Notes: a model not told the origin generated them from the sequence alone. 64,000 nt of DNA from Lachnospiraceae bacterium (GCA_910574865.1 CAJTDN010000007.1:1-64000), one strand, 5' to 3'; positions 46,719-56,900 are shown, numbered from the stretch's first letter. Made by a program: numbers and translations.

Positions 46719-48128
46719 ATGATGAAGCTGTATAATACGATGTCAAAAAGGAAGGAAGAATTTGTTCCCCTGGAGGAAGGGAAGGTAAAGATGTACGTCT
46801 GCGGGCCGACCGTGTATAATTATATCCACATCGGGAACGCCCGCCCGATGATCGTGTTCGACACGGTCCGGCGGTATTTTGAGTACAAGGGTTATGACGT
46901 CAATTACGTGTCCAATTTCACGGACGTGGACGACAAGATTATCAAGAAGGCGAACGAGGAGGGCGTGAGCGCGGACGAGATTTCCAAGCGTTACATTGCC
47001 GAGTGTAAAAAAGACATGCAGGGGATGAACGTCAAGCCCGCCACGAAAAGCCCGCTGGCCACCGAGGAAATCGGCGGCATGGTGGAACTGGTTCAGGCAT
47101 TGGTCGAGAAAGGCTTTGCCTATGAGAAAAACGGCACGGTCTATTACCGTACCAGGAAATTTGCAGAATATGGGAAACTTTCGCACAAGAACCTGGACGA
47201 CTTGCGCTCCGGCAACCGTTCGCTCCTGGTAAGCGGGGCCGACGAGAAGGAAGACGCGTTGGACTTCGTGCTTTGGAAGCCGAAGAAGGAAGGGGAGCCG
47301 GCATGGGAATCCCCGTGGGGCGAAGGCAGGCCGGGATGGCACATCGAGTGTTCGGAAATGTCCAAGAAATATCTCGGTGAGCAGATTGACATCCATGCGG
47401 GCGGCGAGGACTTGATATTCCCCCACCACGAGAATGAAATCGCCCAGAGCGAGGCGGCGAACGGGAAGGAATTTTCCAAATATTGGATGCACAACGCGTT
47501 TTTAAATATTGACAATAAGAAGATGTCCAAGTCGCTCGGCAACTTTTTCACCGTGCGGGAAATCAGCGAGAAATATGATTTGCAGGTTCTGCGGTTCTTC
47601 ATGCTCAGCGCGCATTACAGAAGCCCGCTCAATTTCAGCGCCGAGTTGATGGACGCGGCCAAGAACGGGCTGGAGCGGATCGTGACGGCGGCGCAGAATT
47701 TGCGGTTTTTGAAGGAGACGGCGAAGGCGGGGCGGATGAGTGGGGAGGAGACGGAAGCGTTTGCAAAGACGCGCGGGTTCGTGGACATGTTCGAGAAGGC
47801 GATGGAGGATGACTTTAACACGGCGGATGCCGTCGCGGCGGTTTTCGAACTCGTGAAATATGCCAATACCACGGCAAACGGGGAAAGTTCGAGGGAGTAC
47901 GTGCAGAAACTGTATGAACTGCTCGCGAGGCTGACGGACGTTCTTGGCATCATCGTGGAGCAAAAGGAGGAAATTTTGGACGCGGAAATCGAGGGCCTGA
48001 TTGCAAAGAGGCAGGCGGCGAGGAAAGAACGCGATTTCGCGCGGGCCGACGAAATCCGTGCCGAACTACTTGAGAAGGGCATTGTATTGGAAGACACGAG
48101 AGAAGGAGTAAAATGGAAGAAGGCGTGA
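46719..48128 (+). CDS. cysS: Cysteine--tRNA ligase
   Basis: This class I synthetase charges tRNA-Cys. The HIGH motif is CGPTVYNYIHIGNARP, whose first cysteine also binds zinc together with the WHIECSEMS cysteine and nearby histidines. KMSKS is intact (NKKMSKSLGNF). At about 469 residues it is standard. Several ATGs (46713, 46719, 46722) lie close together behind AAAGGTGG and the exact one is unsettled. It shares the T-box controlled transcript with cysE and overlaps mrnC by 16 bases. Confidence 0.96.
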   Translation: MMKLYNTMSKRKEEFVPLEEGKVKMYVCGPTVYNYIHIGNARPMIVFDTVRRYFEYKGYDVNYVSNFTDVDDKIIKKANEEGVSADEISKRYIAECKKDMQGMNVKPATKSPLATEEIGGMVELVQALVEKGFAYEKNGTVYYRTRKFAEYGKLSHKNLDDLRSGNRSLLVSGADEKEDALDFVLWKPKKEGEPAWESPWGEGRPGWHIECSEMSKKYLGEQIDIHAGGEDLIFPHHENEIAQSEAANGKEFSKYWMHNAFLNIDNKKMSKSLGNFFTVREISEKYDLQVLRFFMLSAHYRSPLNFSAELMDAAKNGLERIVTAAQNLRFLKETAKAGRMSGEETEAFAKTRGFVDMFEKAMEDDFNTADAVAAVFELVKYANTTANGESSREYVQKLYELLARLTDVLGIIVEQKEEILDAEIEGLIAKRQAARKERDFARADEIRAELLEKGIVLEDTREGVKWKKA

Positions 48129-48562
48129 AATACGAATTTCGTGATTGTTTTGAAGAGGCACTGGGCTTCGGGGAGGCGGATATCGGCTCGTATTCGCCCC
48201 TCGTGCTGGCCTATGTCGGGGACACGGTGTTCGATTTGATGATAAAGAGCATGGTTGTCAACGAGGGAAACCGGCAAGTGCAAAAGATTCACGAGCGGGC
48301 GAGCCGTTACGTGCAGGCCTCGGCCCAGTCACAGATGATGCGCGTCATCCAGCCGCTGCTTTCCGAGGAGGAGCACGCCGTGTTCCGGCGGGGAAGGAAC
48401 ACAAAGTCAGTGACCCCGGCCAAGAACCAGTCCATCACCGACTATCGGCGCGCGACCGGGTTTGAGGCGTTGGTCGGCTACCTTTACCTGAAAAAGGAAT
48501 ATGGCCGGCTGGTACAGCTGGTGAAAATCGGGCTTGACGAGACGGAGTCCGCATGGCAATGA
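48113..48562 (+). CDS. mrnC: Mini-ribonuclease III
   Basis: This small RNase III lacks a dsRNA-binding domain and matures 23S rRNA ends in Firmicutes. The 149-residue protein has the catalytic signature in LVLAYVGDTVFDL and RRATGFEALVGYLYL. It overlaps the end of cysS by 16 bases and precedes rlmB by 18, the usual cysS-mrnC-rlmB order. Confidence 0.94.
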   Translation: MEEGVKYEFRDCFEEALGFGEADIGSYSPLVLAYVGDTVFDLMIKSMVVNEGNRQVQKIHERASRYVQASAQSQMMRVIQPLLSEEEHAVFRRGRNTKSVTPAKNQSITDYRRATGFEALVGYLYLKKEYGRLVQLVKIGLDETESAWQ

Positions 48563-48580
48563 GAAAAAGGAGGGACGGAC

Positions 48581-49351
48581 ATGCAAAAAAATCGTGACGG
48601 GGAAAAGGACGGGCGTGACTTGTCCTTGCAAATCGAGGGACGAAACGCCGTCCTGGAGGCATTTCGTTCGGGACGGACGATTGACAAGCTGTTTGTGCAG
48701 AAAGGGTGTCAGGACGGCCCGGTGCAGACGATTGTCAGGGAGGCGAAGAAGCGGGACACGATTTTGGAATTCGTGGACAAGGAGCGGCTTTCGCGCTTGT
48801 CCGTGACCGGGAGGCACCAGGGGGTCATCGCTTTCGTGGCGGCCTACGAGTACGCCGAGGTGGAGGAAATGCTCGCGTTGGCAAAGGAGCGCGAAGAACC
48901 GCCGTTCTTGATTTTGCTTGACAATATCGAGGATCCGCACAATTTGGGAGCCATCATCCGCACGGCGAACCTGGCGGGGGCGCATGGGGTAATTATCCCG
49001 AAGCGCAGGGCCGTGGGGCTGACGGCGGTTGTCGCCAAGACCTCGGCGGGGGCGCTAAATTATACGAAGGTGGCAAAGGTGACGAACCTGGCCCGGACCA
49101 TTGAGGAGTTGAAAGAAAAGGGGATTTGGTTCGTCTGCGCGGACATGAAAGGCCGGACGATGTACGAGGCGGACATGAAAGGCCCGATCGGGCTGGTCAT
49201 CGGCAGCGAGGGGGAGGGTGTGGGAAGGCTTGTGAAGGAGAGCTGCGACTTCACGGTCGGCATCCCGATGAAGGGACAGATTGACTCGCTTAACGCGTCG
49301 GTGGCTGCCGGAATTTTAGCCTATGAAATCGTCCGCCAGCGGATGTCGTAG
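48581..49351 (+). CDS. rlmB: 23S rRNA (guanosine-2'-O-) methyltransferase, SpoU family
   Basis: This SAM-dependent enzyme methylates a guanosine ribose in 23S rRNA. It has an N-terminal substrate domain (to about 95) and the knotted SpoU domain with NIEDPHNLGAIIRTA, GSEGEGV and IPMKGQIDSLNASVAAGI. At 256 residues it is typical. GGAGGGACGGAC precedes the ATG. Its 3' end and the start of sigH nearly abut, so it belongs to the cysS unit. Confidence 0.94.
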   Translation: MQKNRDGEKDGRDLSLQIEGRNAVLEAFRSGRTIDKLFVQKGCQDGPVQTIVREAKKRDTILEFVDKERLSRLSVTGRHQGVIAFVAAYEYAEVEEMLALAKEREEPPFLILLDNIEDPHNLGAIIRTANLAGAHGVIIPKRRAVGLTAVVAKTSAGALNYTKVAKVTNLARTIEELKEKGIWFVCADMKGRTMYEADMKGPIGLVIGSEGEGVGRLVKESCDFTVGIPMKGQIDSLNASVAAGILAYEIVRQRMS

Positions 49352-49376
49352 GATAATGCCGGGGATGGAGGGCGTG

Positions 49377-49988
49377 ATGAAGAAGTATGAAGCGATACCG
49401 GACGAGCAATTGATTGTTAGATTGCGCGACGGCGAGTCGGAAATCATGGATTTTTTAATGATCAAGTATAAAGAGATGGTGCGCAGGAAAGCGAAGGAAA
49501 TGTATTTGATCGGCGGTGAAAACGACGACTTGATACAAGAGGGGATGATTGGGCTTATCAAGGCGGTGAGGGACTTCGACTTGTCCCAGGGGACTTCCTT
49601 CGCCAGCTTCGCCGGACTGTGCGTGTCCAGACAGATGTATTCGGCGATACAGGCGTCGAGGCGGCAGAAGCATTTTCCTCTGAATTCCTATGTTTCTCTA
49701 TATGACAGCAGGGAGGGGCAGGGAGAGGATTCCGCCCTCCCGTTGATCGACACGATTGAGCCTGGGGTGGAGAACGACCCGGAGGCTCTTTATTTCGGCA
49801 AGGAGTCCACCCAGGCGCTGATTGCGCGCCTGGAGGAGAAATTGAGCGATTTGGAAAGCAAAGTCTTGTACCTGCACCTGACGGGCGCGGACTATCGGAC
49901 CATCGCGAACATATTGGACAAAAGCCCCAAGGGGATAGACAACGCCTTGCAGCGGATCCGTGGCAAGGCGGTGAAGTTGCTGGAGTGA
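49377..49988 (+). CDS. sigH: RNA polymerase sporulation sigma factor sigma-H
   Basis: This 203-residue sigma-70-type factor starts transcription of early sporulation and stationary-phase genes. Region 2 contains GGENDDLIQEGMIGLIKAVRDFD and region 4 contains VLYLHLTGADYRTIANIL with a helix-turn-helix. The ATG at 49377 has GGAGGG upstream. An earlier frame start at 49323 overlaps rlmB. Position after rlmB is the same as in other Clostridia and in Bacillus. The organism is thus probably spore-forming, in line with the germination protein at 24996. Confidence 0.95.
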   Translation: MKKYEAIPDEQLIVRLRDGESEIMDFLMIKYKEMVRRKAKEMYLIGGENDDLIQEGMIGLIKAVRDFDLSQGTSFASFAGLCVSRQMYSAIQASRRQKHFPLNSYVSLYDSREGQGEDSALPLIDTIEPGVENDPEALYFGKESTQALIARLEEKLSDLESKVLYLHLTGADYRTIANILDKSPKGIDNALQRIRGKAVKLLE

Positions 49989-50101
49989 GGGGGGGCGTGC
50001 CGGGGGCGACGTATCGACGCGAGGAGAAGCGGGAAGTAAGGCCGCCCACGCAGAGGATACTGCTAGATTTAAAATCCGTATACCAACGCCATGAAAGGCA
50101 T

Positions 50102-50136
50102 AAAAAATCCCAGAAACGTGAAGTTTCCGGGATTTT
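50102..50136 (-). terminator. tRNA-Thr terminator
   Basis: On the minus strand AAAATCCCGGAAAC pairs with GTTTCTGGGATTTT across a five-base loop, followed by a T-run (plus-strand A-run 50102-50107), just after the tRNA. Confidence 0.9.
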
Positions 50137-50137
50137 A

Positions 50138-50210
<73 letters not shown>

Positions 50211-50245
50211 ATCTGCGTTGCATGCATTCCACATGCAACGCTACT

Positions 50246-50274
50246 AGTTTACAATAGAGCGCAAAATTTGTCAA
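50246..50274 (-). promoter_or_regulatory. tRNA-Thr promoter
   Basis: On the minus strand: TTGACA (50274-50269), a 17-base spacer and TAAACT (50251-50246). A perfect 9-bp hairpin (50240-50216) begins at the expected transcription start. Confidence 0.8.
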
Positions 50275-50378
50275 TCCTTTTTTGAAAAATATTTTATTTC
50301 GTGACATGGGCCATTCATGCTTTTACAATTGGGCGCGCGCCCCCGTGAATAGCAATTGGAAGCACGCCCGGGGCGACG

Positions 50379-50825
50379 TCATAGCTCATCGGAGTCCAGC
50401 ATGACGGTGAACGGCCCGTCATTGGTCAGCGAGACTTTCATGTCCGCCCCGAAACGTCCCCGTTCCACGACGGGAACGTTCTCCTTGCATTTTGCGATGA
50501 CATACTCGTAAAGCGCGTCCGCCTTGTCGGGAGAGCCGGCGTTCGTAAAGCCCGGGCGGTTTCCGCGCCTGCAGTCCGCGTAAAGCGTGAATTGGGAAAT
50601 CAAGAGCAGCTGCCCGTCCACGTCGGAGAGGGAAAGGTTGGTCTTCCCGTCCTGGTCTTCGAAAATGCGCAGGCCCACGAGCTTGCGGACGAGTTTGTCG
50701 GCGACTTGTCCGTCGTCATCCCTGGCGATACCGACCAGTACCAAGAGGCCCTTCCCGATTTGCCCGATTACTTCCCCGTCCACGGACACGCTTGCCCCGG
50801 TCACGCGTTGGATTAAAAATTTCAT
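50379..50825 (-). CDS. dtd: D-aminoacyl-tRNA deacylase
   Basis: This enzyme removes D-amino acids and glycine mischarged on tRNA. The two active-site motifs are present: [17 protein letters not shown] and the C-terminal [14 protein letters not shown]. At 148 residues it is the standard length. The ATG at 50825 has GGAGG a few bases upstream (plus-strand CCTCC at 50836). It forms its own minus-strand unit opposite the rimP operon. Confidence 0.95.
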   Translation of the reverse strand: MKFLIQRVTGASVSVDGEVIGQIGKGLLVLVGIARDDDGQVADKLVRKLVGLRIFEDQDGKTNLSLSDVDGQLLLISQFTLYADCRRGNRPGFTNAGSPDKADALYEYVIAKCKENVPVVERGRFGADMKVSLTNDGPFTVMLDSDEL

Positions 50826-51090
50826 GATGGAATCCCTCCTAGAAAAAATATGTAAAATAATGAAGTAAAACCCGATGCTTGAACGGGCGGGTACTATTTT
50901 AGTGGTTTTTGCATGAAATGTCTAGGAAAATAATTGTTTTTTACTCTTTTTTCATTGCTGGGCACGCCGTAGGCCTTTTGGCCTTGAAAAAAGAGCAATG
51001 ATTCATTTCTTTCGCTTGTGCTATCGCCATGGTCGGAATATCGTATGTCCTAGGTGGCGTTTCCTGGGTGGGGGGACGGGAGGAAATAAT

Positions 51091-51423
51091 GTGAGAACTT
51101 TTACAAAAGAAGAACTGAAAACCTTAAGACTGTCAATTACGGAATTACTGGAGTTCGTACGGTGTGTGAAGTGGAAGGACGAGCCTTATTTTTACCGTTT
51201 TCTTGACAACATGAAAAATAATATCGAAATTTACCTTTACACGCAGAGTGGGGAGGTGGGCCTGCTGTGCGAGATTTTGTCCCGTGACTGGCAGGCGGCG
51301 AACAACCGCCTCACCGGAATCCCGTCCTGCGAGTTGATGCCGGAAAAGGAGGGCGTGTGGCATTTGCATTGTAAATATCGGGAACTGGTGGCCGACGTGG
51401 GAAGGTATTTTTTGGAAAAATAG
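51091..51423 (+). CDS. Hypothetical protein
   Basis: This soluble protein of 110 residues starts at a GTG with GGAGG seven bases upstream. Frame-open sequence back to 50998 has no ribosome site. It has no membrane segment and two or three cysteines (CVKW, CEIL, C-x-YREL), and it ends HLHCKYRELVADVGRYFLEK. No family is recognised. It sits between dtd and the rimP operon and has a promoter for the next unit directly behind it. Confidence 0.6.
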   Translation: MRTFTKEELKTLRLSITELLEFVRCVKWKDEPYFYRFLDNMKNNIEIYLYTQSGEVGLLCEILSRDWQAANNRLTGIPSCELMPEKEGVWHLHCKYRELVADVGRYFLEK

Positions 51424-51442
51424 AGATTTTTTTGAAAATCCC

Positions 51443-51526
51443 TTGATTTTCCGCGAGTTAAGTGCTATACTTGCCTACAGTTACATAAAGATGCCGGTGG
51501 AAGAGTGAACGAAAAGTTCACTCTTC
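51443..51526 (+). promoter_or_regulatory. rimP-nusA operon promoter and leader hairpin
   Basis: The promoter is TTGATT (51443-51448), 17 bases, TATACT (51466-51471). The leader holds a perfect 11-bp hairpin GAAGAGTGAAC/GTTCACTCTTC (51500-51526) followed by TTTGTT, which may be a weak, NusA-sensitive terminator. In Bacillus the nusA operon is known to be self-regulated by NusA-stimulated termination in its leader. The same is inferred here. Confidence 0.6.
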
Positions 51527-51569
51527 TTTGTTCGATGGCAGGAAAACGGATGGGAAAGGAAGTTGGGAC

Positions 51570-52037
51570 GTGTCAAGAAGAGAAGAATATGAACGGCAAA
51601 CGGAGGAACTCCTTATGCCGGTCGTGGCCGGGTTCGGTTTCGAACTGGTGGACGTGGAATACGTGAAGGAGGCGGGGACGTGGTATCTGCGGGCTTACAT
51701 TGACAAGCCGGGCGGTATTACCGTGGACGATTGTGAGAATGTCAGCAGGACGTTTTCGGATGTCCTGGACGAGAAGGACTATATTGAGGACAGTTACATT
51801 TTCGAGGTGAGTTCGCCCGGGTTGGGGCGGCCGCTGAAGAAGGAGAAGGATTTTCAGAGAAGCCTGGGGGAGGACGTGGAACTGCGAACGTTCCGGGCAA
51901 TCGAGAAACAGAAGGAGTTTGCCGGAACCCTGCATGCCTTTGACAAGGGGACGGTGACCCTTTCTTACGGGGACGGCACGTTACAGACATTTGAGAGAAG
52001 CGACATCGCGCTGATACGTCTGGCGTTGGATTTTTAA
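51570..52037 (+). CDS. rimP: Ribosome maturation factor RimP
   Basis: This protein assists maturation of the 30S subunit. It has 155 residues from the GTG at 51570, which has AAAGGAAG upstream. The earlier TTG at 51528 lies at the leader hairpin. The N-domain contains VVAGFGFELVDVEYVKEAGTWYLRAYIDKPGGI, typical of RimP, and EVSSPGLGRPL marks the linker to the C-terminal SH3-like domain. It opens the rimP-nusA-infB operon. Confidence 0.94.
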   Translation: MSRREEYERQTEELLMPVVAGFGFELVDVEYVKEAGTWYLRAYIDKPGGITVDDCENVSRTFSDVLDEKDYIEDSYIFEVSSPGLGRPLKKEKDFQRSLGEDVELRTFRAIEKQKEFAGTLHAFDKGTVTLSYGDGTLQTFERSDIALIRLALDF

Positions 52038-52065
52038 AGATAAATTTAGGGAGGATAAGAGAAAA

Positions 52066-53238
52066 ATGAACACAGAACTAATGGAGGCCCTGACAATTTT
52101 GGAAAAGGAAAAGAACATCAGCCGGGAAAGCATGCTGGAGGCGATTGAAGGTTCCTTGCTCAGTGCCTGCAAAAACCATTTTGGGACATCGGACAACATC
52201 AAGGTGGTCATGGATAAGGAGACTTGCGACTACGCCGTGATCGCGGAAAAGCAAGTCGTGGAAGAAGTGCTCGATCCGGCGTTGGAAATCACGCTGGAGG
52301 ACGCGGAAAAGATCGATTCCAACTTGCAGGTTGGCGATGTCGCGCAAGTGCGTGTGGAGTCGAAGTCGTTCGGACGGATTGCCACGCAGAACGCGAAGAA
52401 CCTGATTTTACAGAAAATACGCGAGGAGGAGCGAAAGGTCGTTTTTGACCAGTATTTTGAAAAGGAGAAGGATATCGTGACCGGCATCGTGCAGCGCTAT
52501 GTCGGGAAGAACATCAGTATCAACCTGGGAAGGGCCGACGCCATGCTGACGGAAAGCGAGCAGGTGAGGGGCGAGCATTTCAAGCCCACCGACCGTATCA
52601 AGCTGTACATCGTGGAGGTGCGCAACACCCCGAAGGGACCGAAGATCCTGGTGTCCCGCACGCATCCGGAGCTGGTGAAGCGCTTGTTTGAGGCGGAGGT
52701 CGCCGAGGTGAGGGACGGGACGGTGGAAATCAAGAGCATCGCCCGCGAGGCCGGGTCGCGTACCAAGATGGCGGTCTGGTCCAATGACGAGAACGTGGAT
52801 GCGGTGGGCGCCTGCGTGGGATTGAACGGGGCACGCGTGAACGCGGTGGTGGGCGAACTCAAGGGTGAGAAAATCGACATCATCAACTGGAGCGACAACC
52901 CGGCGCTTTTGATTGAAAACGCGCTGAGCCCGGCGAAGGTGATTTCCGTCATGGCGGATCCCGACGAGAAGATGGCCAGCGTCATCGTTCCCGACTACCA
53001 GCTGTCGCTGGCAATCGGGAAAGAGGGACAGAACGCCAGGCTGGCGGCCCGCCTGACCGGTTACAAGATTGACATCAAGAGCGAGACGCAGGCAATCGAG
53101 TCAGGGGAGTTGCCCGAGGACTACATGGAGCAGATGGGTGCCATGGACGAGGAAGGATATGTCGGAGAATATGACGAGGCGTACGACCCGTACGAGGGAT
53201 ACCCGAACGCGCCCGAGTTTTACGAAGTGGAAGAATAA
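52066..53238 (+). CDS. nusA: Transcription elongation/termination factor NusA
   Basis: This RNA polymerase-binding factor affects pausing and termination. The 390-residue protein has the N-terminal domain, an S1 domain (about 135-200) and two KH domains (GACVGLNGARVNAVVGEL and AIGKEGQNARLAARLTGYKI). It ends in a short acidic, tyrosine-rich tail, as in other Firmicutes, without the acidic repeats of enterobacteria. It lies 28 bases after rimP, behind GGGAGG. Confidence 0.96.
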   Translation: MNTELMEALTILEKEKNISRESMLEAIEGSLLSACKNHFGTSDNIKVVMDKETCDYAVIAEKQVVEEVLDPALEITLEDAEKIDSNLQVGDVAQVRVESKSFGRIATQNAKNLILQKIREEERKVVFDQYFEKEKDIVTGIVQRYVGKNISINLGRADAMLTESEQVRGEHFKPTDRIKLYIVEVRNTPKGPKILVSRTHPELVKRLFEAEVAEVRDGTVEIKSIAREAGSRTKMAVWSNDENVDAVGACVGLNGARVNAVVGELKGEKIDIINWSDNPALLIENALSPAKVISVMADPDEKMASVIVPDYQLSLAIGKEGQNARLAARLTGYKIDIKSETQAIESGELPEDYMEQMGAMDEEGYVGEYDEAYDPYEGYPNAPEFYEVEE

Positions 53239-53385
53239 GCGGGGCGGATTCCGGCGGCAAAGCGCGAGCAGGACGGGAGCGGGCCGGGACGCGCGTCACG
53301 CGGCCGTAAGAGAGGCGGCCATGTGGAGGCCGGACTTGGAAAACGGCGGCCATGGGCCAGGAAAGAATCAAACGAGGTGAGAGGA

Positions 53386-53664
53386 TTGGCTGTAAAACGA
53401 AAGGTGCCCTTGCGGAAATGCGTGGGTTGCGGGGAAATGAAACCCAAGAAGGAAATGTTGAGGATCCTGCGGACGGAGGAGGAAGGCTTTTTGCTGGACG
53501 CGACCGGCAAGAAAAACGGCCGGGGGGCGTATTTGTGCCACGCGGCGGAGTGCTTCCAAAAGGCGGTAAAGGGCAGGGGGCTGGAACGCTCGTTCAAGCA
53601 GGCGATTCCAACGGAAGTGTATGAACGTCTGGAAAAGGAGATGAGTGCGGTTGATGCGAGATAA
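53386..53664 (+). CDS. rnpM: YlxR family RNA-binding protein (RnpM)
   Basis: This 92-residue protein has the YlxR fold with RKCVGCGEMKPKKEMLRI and NGRGAYLCHAAECF. The Bacillus homologue binds RNase P RNA and modulates it. The TTG at 53386 with GAGGTG six bases upstream gives the usual length. The frame is open further upstream (53323) without a ribosome site. The operon position between nusA and the L7Ae-like gene is conserved. Confidence 0.9.
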   Translation: MAVKRKVPLRKCVGCGEMKPKKEMLRILRTEEEGFLLDATGKKNGRGAYLCHAAECFQKAVKGRGLERSFKQAIPTEVYERLEKEMSAVDAR

Positions 53665-53968
53665 AGTATTGTCCCTCGTGGGTCTCGCGACAAAGGCGGG
53701 GCGGTGCGCAAGCGGTGAATTCATGACGGAGAGGTCGGTCAAGTCGGGAACGGCTGCACTTGTCATCGTGGCATCGGATGCTTCAGAAAATACAAAAGGC
53801 ATGTTTCGAAACATGTGTGAATTTTATAAAGTTCCAATTTATTTTTATGCAGATAAAGATACCTTAGGGCATGCAATGGGAAAAGAATTCCGTGCATCTC
53901 TGGCAATATTGGACGAAGGATTTGCAAAGGGAATTCAAAAACAGATGGAAAGGAACACGATTGCATAA
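53654..53968 (+). CDS. rplGA: L7Ae-family ribosomal protein (YlxQ)
   Basis: This small K-turn RNA-binding protein of about 104 residues has the L7Ae pattern [18 protein letters not shown] and [16 protein letters not shown]. An in-frame GTG at 53645 is an alternative start; AAGGAG lies nearer to it, so the start is open. It overlaps the end of rnpM. The role in this position is not settled in the family. Confidence 0.88.
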   Translation: MRDKVLSLVGLATKAGRCASGEFMTERSVKSGTAALVIVASDASENTKGMFRNMCEFYKVPIYFYADKDTLGHAMGKEFRASLAILDEGFAKGIQKQMERNTIA

Positions 53969-53984
53969 GGAGGTAGGAAAGAGT

Positions 53985-56900
53985 ATGACGAAAATGAGAG
54001 TACACGAGCTGGCGAAAGAACTGGGATTGGAGAGCAAGGAACTGGTAGACATCTTGGTGAATAAAAAGAAGGTAGACATAAAGGGGCACATGAGTTCCAT
54101 CGAGGACGAGGTGGCGGCCGCCATCCGCAAGGAGTTTGGAAGGAATGCCGCAGGCAAGGCAGGACAAGGCGAGAAGGATGGCGTGGCCAAGGCCATGCGG
54201 GATGAAAAGAAGAACGTGGCCAAGGCCGTGCAGGATGAAAAGAAGGACGTGGCCGCGCAAGTCGAGAAAGACGGCGCGAACAAGACCTCCCAGGCAGGGA
54301 AGGATGACGCGGCCAAAGTGGCGAAGGCAGGGAAAGATGGTGTAAAGGACGTGGTGCAGTCGGGGAAGAGTAATGACGGGAAGAAGCCGGAGGAGGAAAA
54401 GAGGCAGGTGCCGGACACGGCGGTAAGCGCGGACGAGGCGGCCGAATCCGCTCCCAAGAAGAAGACCATCATGCAGGTGTTCCGCCCCCAGAATTCCAAG
54501 AGCGGAAGGATGGGGAACCGCCAGGGAAACAAGGCGCAAGGCCAGGGACAAGGACAGCGTGGCGCGAAACAAGGGCAGCAGTCCCAGAAGTCGCAAGGCG
54601 GTGGCCAGGGTGAGAGGCGTTCGGGCAACGGGTCGTCGAGGCCGTCCAGGAATTCCCGCGGGAACCGTTCGAAAGGCCCGGCGGTGGAAATGCGACCGAG
54701 GATTCAAGTGTCCGTACAGACCACCGCGCAGAAGGAAGCGGCGATGCGCCAGCTGGAGATGGAGCGGATGAACGCGGAGGCCCAGCTGCAGAAGGAAATG
54801 GCGGCCAAGGCCGCGGGCATGCCGAAGGCTGAGAAGACAGAACAGGCGGGCCGCGTACAAGGCACGGAGCACGTGCAGAACGCGGATTTCCAGGAACGCC
54901 GCCGCGCGGAACGTGCGCAGTCCCTTGACGGGCAGGGGCGCGGCCAGAGCGGGGAACGTGGAGAGCGCGGAGGCCGTGGAGACGGCGTGCAAAACGCGGA
55001 ACGTGGCGGACGCGGGGAGCGCGGCCAGAACGGAGAACGCGGCGGGCGCGGGGAGCGCGGCCAGAACGGAGAGCGCGGTGGACGCGGCCAGAACGGAGAA
55101 CGCGGCGGACGCGGGGAGCGCGGCCAGAACGGAGAACGTGGCGACCGTAGGCAAGGCGGATTTGGCGGGGACCGCAGGCAAGACGGGGATCGCCAAAATC
55201 GCGGGAACCGTTTCCAAGGAGGCCAGGGCGGACGTTCCCAGGGCGGAGACGCGCAGGGTCGTGGCGGCGCGAGGCCGTTTGACAGAAATGACCGCGGAGA
55301 CAGGCAAGGCGGCGGACGCGGGGACCGTTCCCAGGGAAGGCCGGGAACGCGCAGGGACGACCGTGACTCGATTTCGACGCCAATCACGGAACAGCAGAAG
55401 AGCCAGAGGAACAAGGGCAAGGACAAGGAGAAAGATTACAAGAAGAGGGAGCTGCGTGATTCGGAGTTTGAAAACAAAGGGAAAAAGGGTAAGCTGAACA
55501 AGCAGGCGGCGGAGGTGAAGAAACCGCAACCGAAGAAGGTGGAAGTGGAGGAAATCAAGCAGATTATCCTTCCGGAAGTTTTGACCATCAAGGAACTGGC
55601 GGACAAAATGAAAATCGTGCCGTCCGTCATCGTGAAAAAGTTGTTCATGCAGGGCAAAATCGTGACGGTGAACCAGGAAATCGATTATGACACCGCGGAA
55701 GAAATCGCGATGGAGTTTGACATCCTTTGCGAGAAGGAAGAAGTCATAGACGTGATTGAGGAACTGCTCAAGGAGGAGGACGAGGACGAGGCGACGATGG
55801 AGAAGCGTCCGCCGGTGGTCTGCGTCATGGGCCATGTCGACCATGGCAAGACCTCGCTTTTGGACGCCATCCGCCATACGAACGTGATTGACCGCGAGGC
55901 CGGTGGCATCACGCAGCACATTGGCGCCTACGTGGTGGAAGTGAACGGCGAGCGTATCACGTTCCTCGACACCCCGGGGCACGAGGCGTTTACCGCCATG
56001 CGCATGCGCGGGGCGAATTCGACCGACATCGCGATACTGGTCGTGGCGGCCGACGACGGCGTGATGCCGCAGACGGTCGAGGCCATCAACCATGCGAAGG
56101 CCGCGGGCGTGGAAATCATTGTCGCGGTCAACAAGATTGACAAACCGAGCGCCAACGTCGACCGCGTGAAGCAGGAAATGACGGAATACGGGCTGATTGC
56201 AGAGGATTGGGGCGGCAGCACGGTGTTCGTGCCGGTATCGGCGCATACGGGCGAGGGAATCCAGGAGCTTTTGGAGATGGTTCTCTTGACTTCCGAGGTG
56301 ATGGAGCTGAAGGCGAACCCGAACCGCGCGGCCAGGGGGCTGGTCATTGAGGCGCAGCTTGACAAGGGCAAGGGTTCGGTGGCGACCGTCCTGGTTCAAA
56401 AGGGTATTTTGCATGTGGGCGACGCCATCGCCGCGGGCAGCGCGCACGGAAGGGTGCGTGCGATGATGGACGACAAGGGCAGGCGGGTCAAGGAAGCCGG
56501 ACCGTCAACCCCGGTGGAGATTCTGGGGCTTGGCGACGTCCCGAACGCGGGCGAGGTGTTCGTGGGCTGCGTGACGGAGAAAGAGGCGAGAAGCTTCGCG
56601 GAGACGTTCATTTCCCAGAACAAGGTGAAGCTTTTGGAAGACACGAAGTCCAAGATGTCCTTGGATGACTTGTTCACGCAGATTAAGGAAGGCAACTTAA
56701 AAGAGTTGAACATCGTCGTGAAAGCCGACGTGCAGGGATCCGTGGAGGCGTTGAAACAGAGCCTTTTGAAGCTGTCCAACGAGGAAGTGGTCATCAAGAT
56801 CATCCATGGCGGGGTCGGCGCGATTAATGAATCCGACGTAAGCCTGGCATCCGCTTCCAACGCCATCATCATCGGCTTCAACGTCCGTCCGGACGTGACC

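Noticed and set aside
54950-55380. Regular 36-base repeats resembling a CRISPR or satellite array
   Set aside because: They are contiguous in-frame codons inside infB, with no unique spacers and no cas genes nearby.
53763-56447. Very long open frame on the minus strand opposite infB
   Set aside because: Its codons are the mirror of the GC-rich infB repeats. It lacks a ribosome site and shows no protein family; infB on the other strand is certain.
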